From Fusicatenibacter sp. (GTDB taxonomy: Bacteria > Bacillota > Clostridia > Lachnospirales > Lachnospiraceae): DNA of 59,989 nucleotides. The translations under genes were made by a program, and so were the position numbers. Numbering within the stretch: position 1 is the first letter of the stretch; each line of letters begins with the position of its first letter. The stretch covers positions 1-59,989 of the forward strand of contig JAGHIA010000083.1 in the NCBI GenBank assembly GCA_017887445.1, given 5' to 3'. Under the pieces are notes generated by a model. That model did no database searches, had not been told where the DNA came from, and saw only the letters and a list, made by a program, of their open reading frames with translations. Below are positions 39,123 through 48,043 of this stretch, piece by piece.

Positions 39123-42100
39123 TCATCGTTTATCAATTGTGGCAATATCAATCAGGGTCAGCTTTTTCACATCCGTATTTTCCAGGCTGGTCACCAGCGC
39201 GGTGGCGGTATCCAGGGAGGTCAGCACATTGACGCCGGTCTCAATGGCATTCCGGCGGATGATAAATCCGTCCTTCGCGTGCTCGATGCCCTGAGACGGG
39301 GTGTCGATGACCAGATCGATGCGGTGACCCAGGATCAGATCCATCAGGTTCGGGGACGGCTGTTCCAGCTTGTTGGTGCGGACCGCGTTGACGCCGTTCT
39401 CCTTCAGCACTTTGGCGGTGCTTCTGGTGGCGTAAATGCGGTAGCCAAGATCCTGGAATCTGCGGGCAATGGGGATGATATCCTGCTTGTCCTCGTCCTT
39501 GACGGTGATGATCATGTTCTTATGCTTCGGCAGATTGATGCCTGCGCCAAGGAATGCTTTGTACAGCGCCTCGTTGAAGGTCTTTGCGATGCCCAGACAC
39601 TCGCCGGTGGACTTCATCTCCGGTCCCAGGGTGATGTCCGCGCCGCGGATCTTCTCGAAGGAGAATACCGGCATCTTGATGGCGATATAATCCGCTTCTT
39701 TCTGCAGGCCCGGCTCGTAGCCCAGTTCGCGGATCTTCTTCCCGAGGATCACCTGGGTAGCCAGCGGAACGATGGGAATACCCGTTACCTTGCTGATATA
39801 CGGCACAGTTCTGGAGGAACGGGGATTTACCTCGATGACATAAACCTCCTCGCCGCACACGATAAACTGAATGTTGATCATACCGATGACGTGCAGGGAT
39901 CTTGCCAGCCGTTTCGTGTACTCCACGATGGTCTCCTTGGCCGTCTGGCTGATGGACTGGGCCGGGTATACGGAAATACTGTCTCCCGAGTGAACCCCCG
40001 CCCGCTCGATATGCTCCATGACCCCAGGAATCAGGATGTCAGTGCCGTCGCAGACCGCGTCCACCTCGATCTCCTTGCCCTGCAGGTACTTGTCTACCAG
40101 AATCGGATGTTCCTGAGCGATACGGTTGATGATGCCGATAAATTCGTCGATATCCTCGTCGCTGATGGCGATCTGCATTCCCTGGCCGCCCAGCACATAG
40201 GACGGGCGCACCAGAACCGGATATCCCAGCTCATTGGCCGCCTTCTTGGCCTCCTCGGCGGTAAACACCGTATGGCCCGCCGGACGCGGGATCTCACACT
40301 GCTCCAGAATCTCGTCGAACAGCTCCCGGTCCTCCGCCGCGTCCACGTTCTCCGCGGAGGTACCAAGGATCGGAACGCCCATTTTGATCAGCGCCTGGGT
40401 CAGCTTGATGGCCGTCTGGCCGCCGAACTGCACCACTGCTCCGTCCGGCTTCTCGATATTTACAATATTCTCCACATCCTCCGGCGTCAGCGGCTCAAAA
40501 TACAGCTTGTCGGCGATATCAAAGTCTGTGCTGACAGTCTCCGGATTGTTGTTGATGATGATGGTCTCGTAGCCTTCCTTCTTGAAGGCCCAGGTACAGT
40601 GTACCGAGCAGAAGTCGAACTCGATGCCCTGGCCGATGCGGATGGGGCCGGAACCAAGGACCAGGACCTTCTTCTTGCCTGTGGTCTCCTTGGCCTCGTT
40701 CTCTCCGCCATACACGGAATAATAGTACGGTGTGGTGGCCTCAAACTCAGCCGCGCAGGTATCTACCATCTTATAAGCCGCGGTGATGCCGTACTGGCGG
40801 CGCAGCTCCTTGATTTCTTCTTCGGTTTTGCCAGTAAGATCCGCGATCACATAGTCCGGGAACTCCAGACGCTTCGCTTCCCGCAGCAGGTCTTCCGTCA
40901 GCATCTTTGTCTTCAGCGCCTGCTCCATCTCCACCAGAATCGCGAATTTGTCGATGAACCAGTGGTCGATCTTGGTGATCTCATGGATCTGGTCGTAGGA
41001 GATCCCACGGCGGATAGCCTCCGCAATCCTCCAGATCCTCATATCGTCCACGGTAGCCAGAGCCTTGATCAGCTCCTCCTCGGTCAGTCCGGTAAAGTCG
41101 TAGGACATAAGAGAATCCACATGCTGCTCCAGAGAACGGATGGCCTTCATCAGCGCGCCCTCGAAGTTGTTGCAGATACTCATAACCTCTCCGGTGGCTT
41201 TCATCTGAGTGGTCAGGGTACGTTTCGCGCTGATAAACTTGTCAAAAGGCAGACGCGGCAGTTTTACCACGCAGTAGTCCAGCATGGGTTCGAAGCTGGC
41301 GTAGGTTTTTCCGGTGATGGCGTTGGGAATCTCGTCCAGGGTATAGCCAAGAGCAATCTTCGCGGCCACCTTGGCGATGGGATATCCTGTCGCCTTGGAC
41401 GCCAGCGCCGACGAACGGCTGACACGGGGATTTACCTCAATGACGCAGTATTCAAAACTGTCCGGATTCAGGGCGTACTGCACGTTGCAGCCGCCGGTGA
41501 TGCCAAGCTCGGTGATGATGTTCAGCGCGGAGGTACGCAGCATCTGATACTCCTTGTCGCCCAGAGTCTGGGATGGAGCCACAACGATACTGTCTCCGGT
41601 GTGAACGCCTACCGGGTCGATGTTTTCCATATTACATACGGTGATGCAGTTTCCCGCGCTGTCGCGCATCACCTCGTACTCGATTTCCTTCCAGCCGGCG
41701 ATGCAGCGCTCCACGAGCACCTCTCCCACTCGGGAAAGACGCAGGCCGTTGGAGAGGATCTCCACCAGCTGCTCCTCGTCGTAGGCAATTCCGCCGCCGC
41801 TTCCGCCAAGGGTATAGGCCGGACGCAGAACCACCGGATAACCGATCTTATTGGTAAACGCGATACCGGTCTCCACATCATGGACAACCAAAGACGCCGC
41901 CACCGGCTCGCCGATCTTTTCCATGGTATCTTTAAATTCCTGACGGTCCTCCGCTTTTTTGATGGTCTGAGAGGTGGTGCCGATCAGGCGCACATTGTGC
42001 TCCCGCAGGAAGCCGCACTCCTCCAGCTCCATGGCCAGATTCAGTCCGGCCTGTCCGCCAAGGGTCGGCAGAACGCTGTCCGGCTGCTCCTTCAGGATCA

Positions 42101-42329
42101 GCTGCTCCACAACCTCCACGGTCAGCGGCTCAATGTATACACGGTCCGCGATATCTTTGTCCGTCATGATGGTCGCCGGGTTGGAGTTCAGAAGCACAAC
42201 CTCGATGCCTTCCTCTTTCAGGGAACGGCAGGCCTGTGTTCCCGCGTAGTCAAACTCCGCCGCCTGTCCGATAACAATCGGGCCGGAGCCGATGACCAGA
42301 ACTTTTTTGATTTCAGGATTCTTTGGCAT
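39123..42329 (-). CDS. carB: Carbamoyl-phosphate synthase, large subunit
   Basis: A 1068-residue synthase with two homologous ATP-grasp halves (KKVLVIGSGPIVIGQAAEFD at the start and KKVLVLGSGPIRIGQGIEFDF near 555) and a C-terminal MGS-like regulatory domain. It makes carbamoyl phosphate from bicarbonate, ATP and ammonia supplied by CarA, for pyrimidines and arginine. Metal-binding VIEVNPRVSRSSALASKA and VIEVNPRSSRTVPYIS are intact. It overlaps carA by one base (TAATG), so the two are coupled. Full length. Confidence 0.98.
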   Translation of the reverse strand: MPKNPEIKKVLVIGSGPIVIGQAAEFDYAGTQACRSLKEEGIEVVLLNSNPATIMTDKDIADRVYIEPLTVEVVEQLILKEQPDSVLPTLGGQAGLNLAMELEECGFLREHNVRLIGTTSQTIKKAEDRQEFKDTMEKIGEPVAASLVVHDVETGIAFTNKIGYPVVLRPAYTLGGSGGGIAYDEEQLVEILSNGLRLSRVGEVLVERCIAGWKEIEYEVMRDSAGNCITVCNMENIDPVGVHTGDSIVVAPSQTLGDKEYQMLRTSALNIITELGITGGCNVQYALNPDSFEYCVIEVNPRVSRSSALASKATGYPIAKVAAKIALGYTLDEIPNAITGKTYASFEPMLDYCVVKLPRLPFDKFISAKRTLTTQMKATGEVMSICNNFEGALMKAIRSLEQHVDSLMSYDFTGLTEEELIKALATVDDMRIWRIAEAIRRGISYDQIHEITKIDHWFIDKFAILVEMEQALKTKMLTEDLLREAKRLEFPDYVIADLTGKTEEEIKELRRQYGITAAYKMVDTCAAEFEATTPYYYSVYGGENEAKETTGKKKVLVLGSGPIRIGQGIEFDFCSVHCTWAFKKEGYETIIINNNPETVSTDFDIADKLYFEPLTPEDVENIVNIEKPDGAVVQFGGQTAIKLTQALIKMGVPILGTSAENVDAAEDRELFDEILEQCEIPRPAGHTVFTAEEAKKAANELGYPVLVRPSYVLGGQGMQIAISDEDIDEFIGIINRIAQEHPILVDKYLQGKEIEVDAVCDGTDILIPGVMEHIERAGVHSGDSISVYPAQSISQTAKETIVEYTKRLARSLHVIGMINIQFIVCGEEVYVIEVNPRSSRTVPYISKVTGIPIVPLATQVILGKKIRELGYEPGLQKEADYIAIKMPVFSFEKIRGADITLGPEMKSTGECLGIAKTFNEALYKAFLGAGINLPKHKNMIITVKDEDKQDIIPIARRFQDLGYRIYATRSTAKVLKENGVNAVRTNKLEQPSPNLMDLILGHRIDLVIDTPSQGIEHAKDGFIIRRNAIETGVNVLTSLDTATALVTSLENTDVKKLTLIDIATIDKR

Positions 42330-43405
42330 TACTGATTACCTCCCATCATCTGTATGAAACGGTCGAACAGGTATCCGGAATCCTGCGGTCCAGGACATGC
42401 CTCCGGATGGAACTGAACGGTAAAAATATTCTTTCCTGTATACTTCAGTCCTTCGTTGGTACCGTCGTTGACATTGACAAACGCAGGCACGGCAACCTTC
42501 GGATCCAGATTGTCCGTATCCACCACATAACCGTGATTCTGCGACGAAATGTACACCCGCCCGGTCTCCAGATCTTTCACCGGGTGGTTGCCGCCGCGAT
42601 GGCCGTATTTCATCTTGTGCGTGTCCGCGCCGTTGGCCAGCGCCATCAGCTGATGGCCCAGACAGATGGCAAAGATCGGCACGTCGGACTGGTACAGCTT
42701 CTTGATCTCCTCAATGACAGAAGTACACTCTTTCGGGTCTCCCGGTCCGTTGGAGAGCATGATCCCGTCCGGCTGATCCGCCAGGATCTCCTCCGCGCTG
42801 GTCAGCGCCGGATAGATCGTTACCTGGCAGCCTCTCTCATGCAGGGAGCGGGCGATGTTGTTCTTCGCGCCAAGGTCCAGAAGCGCCACTTTATAACCGC
42901 TGCCTTTGAGCACAGTTTTCTCACTGCAGGTTACTTTTTCAACGACTTTTCCTGTATTATATGCTTTTAACTTTGGAATGATTTCATCGAGACAGTAATG
43001 TTCATTGGTGGTGATCATTCCGTTCATGGTACCCTTCTCACGAAGAATCTTCGTCAGCGCTCTGGTATCAATTCCGGCGATCCCTGGAATATCGAATCTT
43101 TTCAGGAAATTCTGAATCGTATCCTGAGAACGGAAGTTGCTTGGCATTCTTGACAGTTCCCTTACAATATATCCGTCCGGCCACGGGCGAAGGGACTCCT
43201 GATCTTCATAACAGATTCCGTAGTTGCCGATGAGCGGATAAGTCATGCAGACCGCCTGCCCCGCGTAGGAGGGGTCGGTGAGCACTTCCAGATACCCGGT
43301 CATGGACGTGTTAAATACGATTTCGCTGATAATCTCTTTTTGTGAACCGATGCTGGTCCCTGTAAAGACGTGTCCATCTTCCAATATTAGAAAAGCTTTC
43401 ATCAT
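42329..43405 (-). CDS. carA: Carbamoyl-phosphate synthase, small subunit
   Basis: A 358-residue glutamine amidotransferase subunit. The N-terminal domain begins KAFLILEDGHVFTGTSIG; the class I amidotransferase domain has GPGDPKEC, the catalytic Cys in FAICLGHQLMALA, and the His/Glu pair in FTVQFHPEACPG. It hydrolyses glutamine and passes ammonia to CarB. A predicted promoter lies 50 bp upstream, so the pair is likely a two-gene operon. No PyrR attenuator hairpin was recognised in the short leader. Confidence 0.98.
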   Translation of the reverse strand: MMKAFLILEDGHVFTGTSIGSQKEIISEIVFNTSMTGYLEVLTDPSYAGQAVCMTYPLIGNYGICYEDQESLRPWPDGYIVRELSRMPSNFRSQDTIQNFLKRFDIPGIAGIDTRALTKILREKGTMNGMITTNEHYCLDEIIPKLKAYNTGKVVEKVTCSEKTVLKGSGYKVALLDLGAKNNIARSLHERGCQVTIYPALTSAEEILADQPDGIMLSNGPGDPKECTSVIEEIKKLYQSDVPIFAICLGHQLMALANGADTHKMKYGHRGGNHPVKDLETGRVYISSQNHGYVVDTDNLDPKVAVPAFVNVNDGTNEGLKYTGKNIFTVQFHPEACPGPQDSGYLFDRFIQMMGGNQ

Positions 43406-43453
43406 TCCACCGTTTTCCTTTCTTTTTTCTTTGTTTATACTCTAATCTTCAAA

Positions 43454-43482
43454 ATTTTATCACAGACCTTTTTTCATTTCAA
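43454..43482 (-). promoter_or_regulatory. Predicted carAB promoter
   Basis: On the minus strand TTGAAA (43482-43477), 17-bp spacer, TAAAAT (43459-43454), ~50 bp before carA. Confidence 0.55.
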
Positions 43483-43605
43483 CCTTTTTCTTTCTTTTTT
43501 CACAAGGGCCTTTTTATCTCTTTGTAACAGTTTTGCCGGCTGAATTGCCACACTACTTTTGCAAATTACAAATTACAAATTTTTTTAAAAATCTGAAAAA
43601 AGGTG

Positions 43606-43634
43606 TTGACTTTTGAGGGAATTGCTGGTATTAT
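43606..43634 (+). promoter_or_regulatory. tRNA-Leu promoter
   Basis: TTGACT at 43606-43611, 17-bp spacer, TATTAT at 43629-43634; ~40 nt before the mature tRNA. Confidence 0.75.
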
Positions 43635-43681
43635 ACATTTTGTTGAGCGGCACGGCCCGCAAGAAACGAAAAACTGAATAT

Positions 43682-43765
43682 GCAGGAGTGGCGGAATTGG
43701 CAGACGCGCAGGCTTCAGGTGCCTGTGGTCGCAAGATCGTGTGGGTTCAAGTCCCATCTCCTGCA
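43682..43765 (+). tRNA. tRNA-Leu (CAG)
   Basis: An 84-nt tRNA. Acceptor stem GCAGGAG pairs with CTCCTGC; D arm GCGGAATTGGCAGACGCG, anticodon stem CAGGC/GCCTG with loop TTCAGGT giving anticodon CAG; a long variable arm (TGGTCGCAAGATCGT) of class II type; T arm with GGTTCAAGTCC. The 3' CCA is not encoded. The gene stands alone with its own promoter. Confidence 0.95.
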
Positions 43766-43859
43766 TTTTATTTTGCAGATTTTTAGTTTTGGACGGCATA
43801 TAGGATTTGCCGTCTGTTTTTTTGCAGAAAACTTTCGCAGGCCGTCAGTTTTTCCGCAA

Positions 43860-43927
43860 AAAACCGCGGCCCGCGAAAGCTTTTGAAAAGTACGTTCCTT
43901 TTCCGTGCTTTCACGGGCCGCGGTTTT
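43860..43927. repeat. 21-bp inverted repeat downstream of tRNA-Leu
   Basis: AAAACCGCGGCCCGCGAAAG (43860-43879) pairs with CTTTCACGGGCCGCGGTTTT (43908-43927), one mismatch, 26-nt loop. It lies between the tRNA and the convergent lspA-like gene and could end both transcripts. Confidence 0.65.
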
Positions 43928-44029
43928 CTATCTGCTTTTCTGTAATCGTTCATCGCAGCCGAACGATTGCACACTCTGTGGCGTACAGAAGCCGTCTCTC
44001 ATGCAGCTTCGCACACCCAGTCCAAACCG

Positions 44030-44497
44030 CTATCTGCGTTTTTTTCCCGGAATCAGGGAACTCGCTGCCATCAAGATCGTTCCCATAAAGATGAATACGT
44101 CGGAAAGGTTGAACACCAGATTCCGGATCTCATCTTTTTTGCAGTTAATGCTGAAATAATCGGTCACATACCCCTGATGCAGACGGTCGAACCAGTTGCA
44201 GCAGCCGCCGGCAAGCAGCAGCGCCGCTCCTGTCTTTTCCGCTTTTCTTCCTTTCCTTCGCAGAAACATCACAACATAACCGAAAACGCTGGCCAGCATT
44301 CCCAACGTGCTTTTCAATATCACATCCGGCTGGTCTGACAGGACGCCTCCCGCCGCTCCCCGGTTATGTAGCTTGCGTATCCAGATCCTGTCGCCCAGGA
44401 TCGATACTCTTTTTCCCATGGGAAGTTTGGCTTCCGCATACTTTTTGAGCAGCAGATCGCCAAGAAACGCTCCCAGAAAAATATTCAGATATCCCAT
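44030..44497 (-). CDS. Signal peptidase II-like protein
   Basis: A 155-residue, four-helix membrane protein of the LspA family, which removes signal peptides from lipoproteins. The catalytic motifs are NWFDRL (first Asp) and FNLSD (second Asp, in NLVFNLSDVFIFMG), with the NRGAAGG region in between the first helices. Normal LspA has NxGaaFg and NxxDR/FNxAD, so it deviates in places; activity seems possible but this may be a paralogue. The start at 44497 has AGGGGG 8 nt upstream; the longer frame lacks support. Confidence 0.75.
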   Translation of the reverse strand: MGYLNIFLGAFLGDLLLKKYAEAKLPMGKRVSILGDRIWIRKLHNRGAAGGVLSDQPDVILKSTLGMLASVFGYVVMFLRRKGRKAEKTGAALLLAGGCCNWFDRLHQGYVTDYFSINCKKDEIRNLVFNLSDVFIFMGTILMAASSLIPGKKRR

Positions 44498-44556
44498 GAT
44501 GGTATCCCCCTGATCACTGTGCACAGCAGCCGCAAACGACGGTTACAACGCTGTTA

Positions 44557-44690
44557 GTAACTATTCAGCCAGCTGAATAGTTACAGTATCCGTCCATTGA
44601 AAATCGCTTCGCGACGGGCCGGATGCCTGCAGGCACTGCGTTTTCCTACGGTCTGCGCAGTAAATGCGCAGATCCGGTTAAATCATTACC
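44557..44690. repeat. Type A dispersed palindromic element, copy 3
   Basis: Begins GTAACTATTCAGCCAGCTGA and ends TTAAATCATTACC; core ATCGCTTCGCGACGGGCCGG, GCCTGCAGGC and GTCTGCGCAGTAAATGCGC. Lies between the LspA-like and zinc-ribbon genes. Confidence 0.85.
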
Positions 44691-44694
44691 ACTG

Positions 44695-45252
44695 TTATTC
44701 AGCTTCCACCGCATCCTCTGGCTTTTCCTCTGCATCAGCTACCTCTTCCGGCTTTTCATCCCCTTGAGAAGGCTCCTCTGTATGGACTTCCTCTTTGGAT
44801 TTCACCGGCTCGTCCTCCGGCTCAAAAGCGTCTTCCGGAACCTCCGTAAAATCCGCGTCCTCTGTCTTCTCTTCTTTTCTCTCCGGAAGCGGGGAACCGC
44901 AGTACATACAGAAAGAGGCTTCCTTGGGAACTCCCGCGCCGCAGGAGGGACAGATGGTCTGGCCTTTTTTCTCGGCTACCTGCTCCTTGCAAACGGCAAT
45001 CTCCTTCTCCATGCGCATGATCTCCTGGCAGATACCCGCCAGCTGCTCATCAAAAGCCTCTCCGTTTCTGAAACGGCAGTAGATCTTGCGCCCAATCTCC
45101 TGATAATTGTTCTCGATCCGGCTTTCCAGCTGTCCCTGTCTGCTGCGGATCTTCTGGATTTCCACAAACTCGTCGGTCTTTTTCCCAACGTTCCCCATGG
45201 TCTCACGGAAGGTTTTGCTGATGTTCTTTAAAAAATCGTCGGACATATTCAT
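44695..45252 (-). CDS. Zinc-ribbon coiled-coil protein with acidic tail
   Basis: A 185-residue protein. Residues ~1-95 form a helical coiled coil (FLKNISKTFRETMGNVGKKT through MRMEKEIAVCKEQVAEKK). A zinc ribbon CPSCGAGVPKEASFCMYCG follows, then a ~70-residue tail of Glu, Asp and Pro. Small zinc-ribbon proteins of this layout are widespread in Clostridia; the role is unknown. AGGAGG lies 7 nt before the ATG. It is followed by no close neighbour, with clpX-like next downstream on the same strand. Confidence 0.8.
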   Translation of the reverse strand: MNMSDDFLKNISKTFRETMGNVGKKTDEFVEIQKIRSRQGQLESRIENNYQEIGRKIYCRFRNGEAFDEQLAGICQEIMRMEKEIAVCKEQVAEKKGQTICPSCGAGVPKEASFCMYCGSPLPERKEEKTEDADFTEVPEDAFEPEDEPVKSKEEVHTEEPSQGDEKPEEVADAEEKPEDAVEAE

Positions 45253-45370
45253 GATTCTTTCCTCCTGCTTTTCATATATTAGAATTTTCGTAACGATTCT
45301 GCTTCACTGCCTGCTGATTTCCATAACGTTCCAGATGCGCGAAACGTTTATCAGTTTCGCGGAACTGTAA

Positions 45371-46804
45371 TTAGTTTCCGGACTCCAGCAGCGGGATCTC
45401 CTGTCCGCGCAGGAGAATCTTCGGTCCTCCGGTATGTTCCACATATTCTTTGGTGATCAGTACCTCGCCGATGCTGTCGTCCTTAGGGATCTCATACATG
45501 ATATCCAGCATGAATTCTTCAATGATGGCCCGCAGCGCTCTGGCTCCGGTGTCCTTCTCCAGCGCTCTCCTGGCGATCACGCGGAGGGCGTCGTCCTCAA
45601 ACTCCAGCTTCACCTCATCCATTTCCAGCAGCTTCTTGTACTGTTTCAGAATGGCGTTTTTCGGCTCTTTTAAAATCTCAACCAGCATATCCTCGGTGAG
45701 CGGCTGCAGGGTGAACACAATGGGGAGCCGACCCAGAAACTCCGGCACCATGCCGAACACTCTCAGATCCTCCAGGGTCACCTTGGACAGGATATCCTTG
45801 TCCTCATCGTATTTGTCCTTCAGATCTGCCTGAAATCCGATGGATGCCTGTTTGTTCAGACGTTCCTTGATGATGTCCGGCAGATCCGGAAAGGCTCCGC
45901 CGCAGATAAACAAAATATTCCTGGTATTTACAGTGGTCAGCGGCACCATGGCGTTTTTGCTGTTGGCGCCTACGGGGACCTCGATGTCGCTGCCCTCCAG
46001 CAGCTTCAGCATTCCCTGCTGGACCGCCTCGCCGCTGACATCTCTTTGGTTTGTGTTTTTCTTTTTGGCGATCTTGTCGATCTCGTCGATAAATATAATT
46101 CCGTGCTCCGCCCGCTCCACGTCGTTATCGGCCGCCGCCAGAAGCTTGGATACCACGCTCTCGATATCGTCTCCGATATATCCGGCTTCTGTCAGGGATG
46201 TGGCGTCTGTGATAGCCAGCGGCACGTCCAGCAGCCGCGCCAGAGTCTGCACCAGATATGTTTTTCCGGAACCGGTGGGTCCGATCATCAGCATATTGGA
46301 TTTCTGGATCTCCACGTCGTCCGCGGCCGGGGCAAACACCCGCTTGTAATGATTGTATACGGCCACCGCCATCACTTTCTTGGCGTGCTCCTGGCCGATC
46401 ACATATTCGTCCAGACGGGATTTTATCACATGCGGCGGGGGAACATCCTTGATGGAAAATTCTTTCTCCGGCTCCTTCTTCTCTTCCTTCTTTTTTACAC
46501 GCTGCTTCTTCGGCACCTGATTCTGCAGGCCGGACAGATCTACCATGCTGATGTTTGGCATATTACTCAGCATGTCGCCATAGTTCATGCTGCCGTTGTT
46601 CATGGTGTCGAAGCTTTTCTGCATACATTCTGTGCAGATATGGAAACCTCCTGGGAGGGTGATCATTTTTCCTGCTTTGCTCTCGGGACGGCGGCACATG
46701 AAACAGACTTTTTCGTAGCCGTCGTCTTTCTCGGAGGTGCTTGGGGTTTCGGTTGGGGTTTTCGGTTGTTCTGTATCTCCGTTTTTTTCTCTGTCTTCTG
46801 ACAT
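45371..46804 (-). CDS. clpX: ClpX-like AAA+ unfoldase without the RKH loop
   Basis: A 477-residue ClpX homologue. The N-terminal zinc finger is CFMCRRPESKAGKMI...ICTEC (C-x2-C, C-x2-C). Walker A is GPTGSGKTY, Walker B IIFIDEIDKIA, sensor region RDVSGEAVQQGMLKLLEG. The pore loop is GYIG, against GYVG in the canonical protein. The ClpP-contact IGF is kept (ASIGFQAD), but the segment where canonical ClpX has GGRKHP reads GANSKNAM, so the RKH substrate loop is absent. The start at 46804 follows AAAGGA. Likely a specialised paralogue that still contacts ClpP. Confidence 0.82.
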   Translation of the reverse strand: MSEDREKNGDTEQPKTPTETPSTSEKDDGYEKVCFMCRRPESKAGKMITLPGGFHICTECMQKSFDTMNNGSMNYGDMLSNMPNISMVDLSGLQNQVPKKQRVKKKEEKKEPEKEFSIKDVPPPHVIKSRLDEYVIGQEHAKKVMAVAVYNHYKRVFAPAADDVEIQKSNMLMIGPTGSGKTYLVQTLARLLDVPLAITDATSLTEAGYIGDDIESVVSKLLAAADNDVERAEHGIIFIDEIDKIAKKKNTNQRDVSGEAVQQGMLKLLEGSDIEVPVGANSKNAMVPLTTVNTRNILFICGGAFPDLPDIIKERLNKQASIGFQADLKDKYDEDKDILSKVTLEDLRVFGMVPEFLGRLPIVFTLQPLTEDMLVEILKEPKNAILKQYKKLLEMDEVKLEFEDDALRVIARRALEKDTGARALRAIIEEFMLDIMYEIPKDDSIGEVLITKEYVEHTGGPKILLRGQEIPLLESGN

Positions 46805-46892
46805 TTGTTTTGGTTCCTTTCTGTTGTATGCCATTATTATAGCTTAATACGGGGGTGGGGACAAGTGAAGTTTTTATAAATATGGGGTGGAC

Positions 46893-47195
46893 GGAGAAAC
46901 CAGCCAGGGGAAACGGCGGGGCCATGGGGCGGGCGGCGCGGGAGGGGACGCAAGGGGCGGCGGCGGGCGGTTTCGGAATCGCGAAGTTCTAAGGCTGCGG
47001 GTGGTTTGTTAAAAGCGCTGGAAAAAAGCACAAACTCGCGCCGGGCGCTCAGACAGTGTGCTTTTTTCCAACAACGCAAACCGCCCGCGGCCTAAGAACT
47101 TCTGCGATTCCTGCAAATGCCCGCCGCCCGCCCCTTGCGTCCCCTCCTGCGCCGCCCGCCCCATGGCCCCGCCGCTTCCCCTGGCTGGTTTCTCC
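46893..47195. repeat. Long palindromic element L3
   Basis: Two ~125-bp arms of near-perfect complementarity (GGAGAAACCAGCCAGGGG at the left end, CCCCTGGCTGGTTTCTCC at the right) enclose a centre with stem GGAAAAAAGCACA (near 47020) and TGTGCTTTTTTCC (near 47058). The inner part has GCGCC/GGCGC and a TCAG flank, like the internal loop of L1 and L2. It fills the gap between the ClpX-like gene and the defence pair; no ORF in 46805-47344 is believable. Confidence 0.85.
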
Positions 47196-47243
47196 TGGTT
47201 GTGGTGGGCGGTGGGGAGAAGGCGATAGTTTTTATATAAAACG

Positions 47244-47284
47244 CCCCCGGCAGCGTATTTTGAAGGCGGATGCGCTGCCGGGGC
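47244..47284 (-). repeat. Hairpin repeat R, left copy (probable terminator of the RloB-like gene)
   Basis: CCCCCGGCAGCG and CGCTGCCGGGG enclose TATTTTGAAGGCGGATG. On the minus strand it is followed by GCGTTTTAT, so it can act as the terminator of the RloB gene. The same sequence in the same orientation occurs at 49476-49526. Confidence 0.8.
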
Positions 47285-47344
47285 TCTTTAAGTTGGTTTA
47301 TACGATTTTATGTGGTTTTTTGAGTCTGCTTGACTATATTGCTG

Positions 47345-48043
47345 TCATCTGAAGATCTTCTGAGTTTCTTCCGGCAGATATTTGGATAATTCTTCTACCA
47401 GCTCATATACTTTTGTTCCTGGCGCAAGTTCTGTTGGGGTTTTGCCTTGTCCATCTTTTATGATGCGTTTTGCATAGCGGACTGCCAGCTTTGGATTTCC
47501 TTTTTCCATGAGAATATTAAAAATATCGTTCATATTTTTTTGGTATTTTCCTATCCCCAGTGCTCTGAATTTGCCATTCAAAAATGAAATGTACTCTGTT
47601 CGGTGATTGTTGGCTGTATAATATGCAAAATGCAGCAGAAACCAAAACTCTATACATTCATTGCTCCATGCAGTATAATATTGAAGTTCTGAATTTTCTT
47701 TATTCAGTTGTTCCGCCCGGCGTACAACTCCGTTAAAATCACTGGCTGGAAAGCTGTCTTTATCATAAACACACCAAATTTGTCCCTTCTGTATTTGATG
47801 TTTCTTCACATACTTTTCGGCCATTCCGATAACCCTCATAGTTTCAGCCTGACAAGGTTCAATTTCTATTAATACCATATCTCTGTAGATGGGATTGTCC
47901 TCAATGAGTTTTTTAAACCCGGAAAAATACTGTGGTTCTGTTTGCTGACCTTCGCAGAAAATATAGTATCGATATTGTCTCAGTTCCAAATATTCTTGAC
48001 GGCGTTTCTTTTTCCAAGCCTCCATTCCGGCTTTTTTAGGCAT
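47345..48043 (-). CDS. RloB/AbiLii-like TOPRIM-type defence effector
   Basis: A 232-residue protein of the RloB family. The first motif FCEGQQTEPQYFSGF (~30-45) and the acidic pair in VYDKDSFPASDF (~95-106) match the TOPRIM nuclease layout of this family (conserved Glu and DxD). The remaining helices carry YYTAWSNECIEFWFLLHFAYY, the conserved C-terminal patch. In AbiL-type and PARIS-like systems it is the effector activated by the partner ATPase when a phage is sensed. It overlaps the ATPase gene by 8 bp. AT-rich relative to the surroundings. Role assigned by family and pairing. Confidence 0.85.
   Translation of the reverse strand: MPKKAGMEAWKKKRRQEYLELRQYRYYIFCEGQQTEPQYFSGFKKLIEDNPIYRDMVLIEIEPCQAETMRVIGMAEKYVKKHQIQKGQIWCVYDKDSFPASDFNGVVRRAEQLNKENSELQYYTAWSNECIEFWFLLHFAYYTANNHRTEYISFLNGKFRALGIGKYQKNMNDIFNILMEKGNPKLAVRYAKRIIKDGQGKTPTELAPGTKVYELVEELSKYLPEETQKIFR

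Noticed and set aside
38193-42335. 1380-residue plus-strand frame opposite carB
   Set aside because: Shadow of the high-GC carB codon bias; carB is complete on the minus strand.
43406-43453. PyrR attenuator before carA
   Set aside because: The leader is ~50 nt and AT-rich with no terminator/antiterminator pair.
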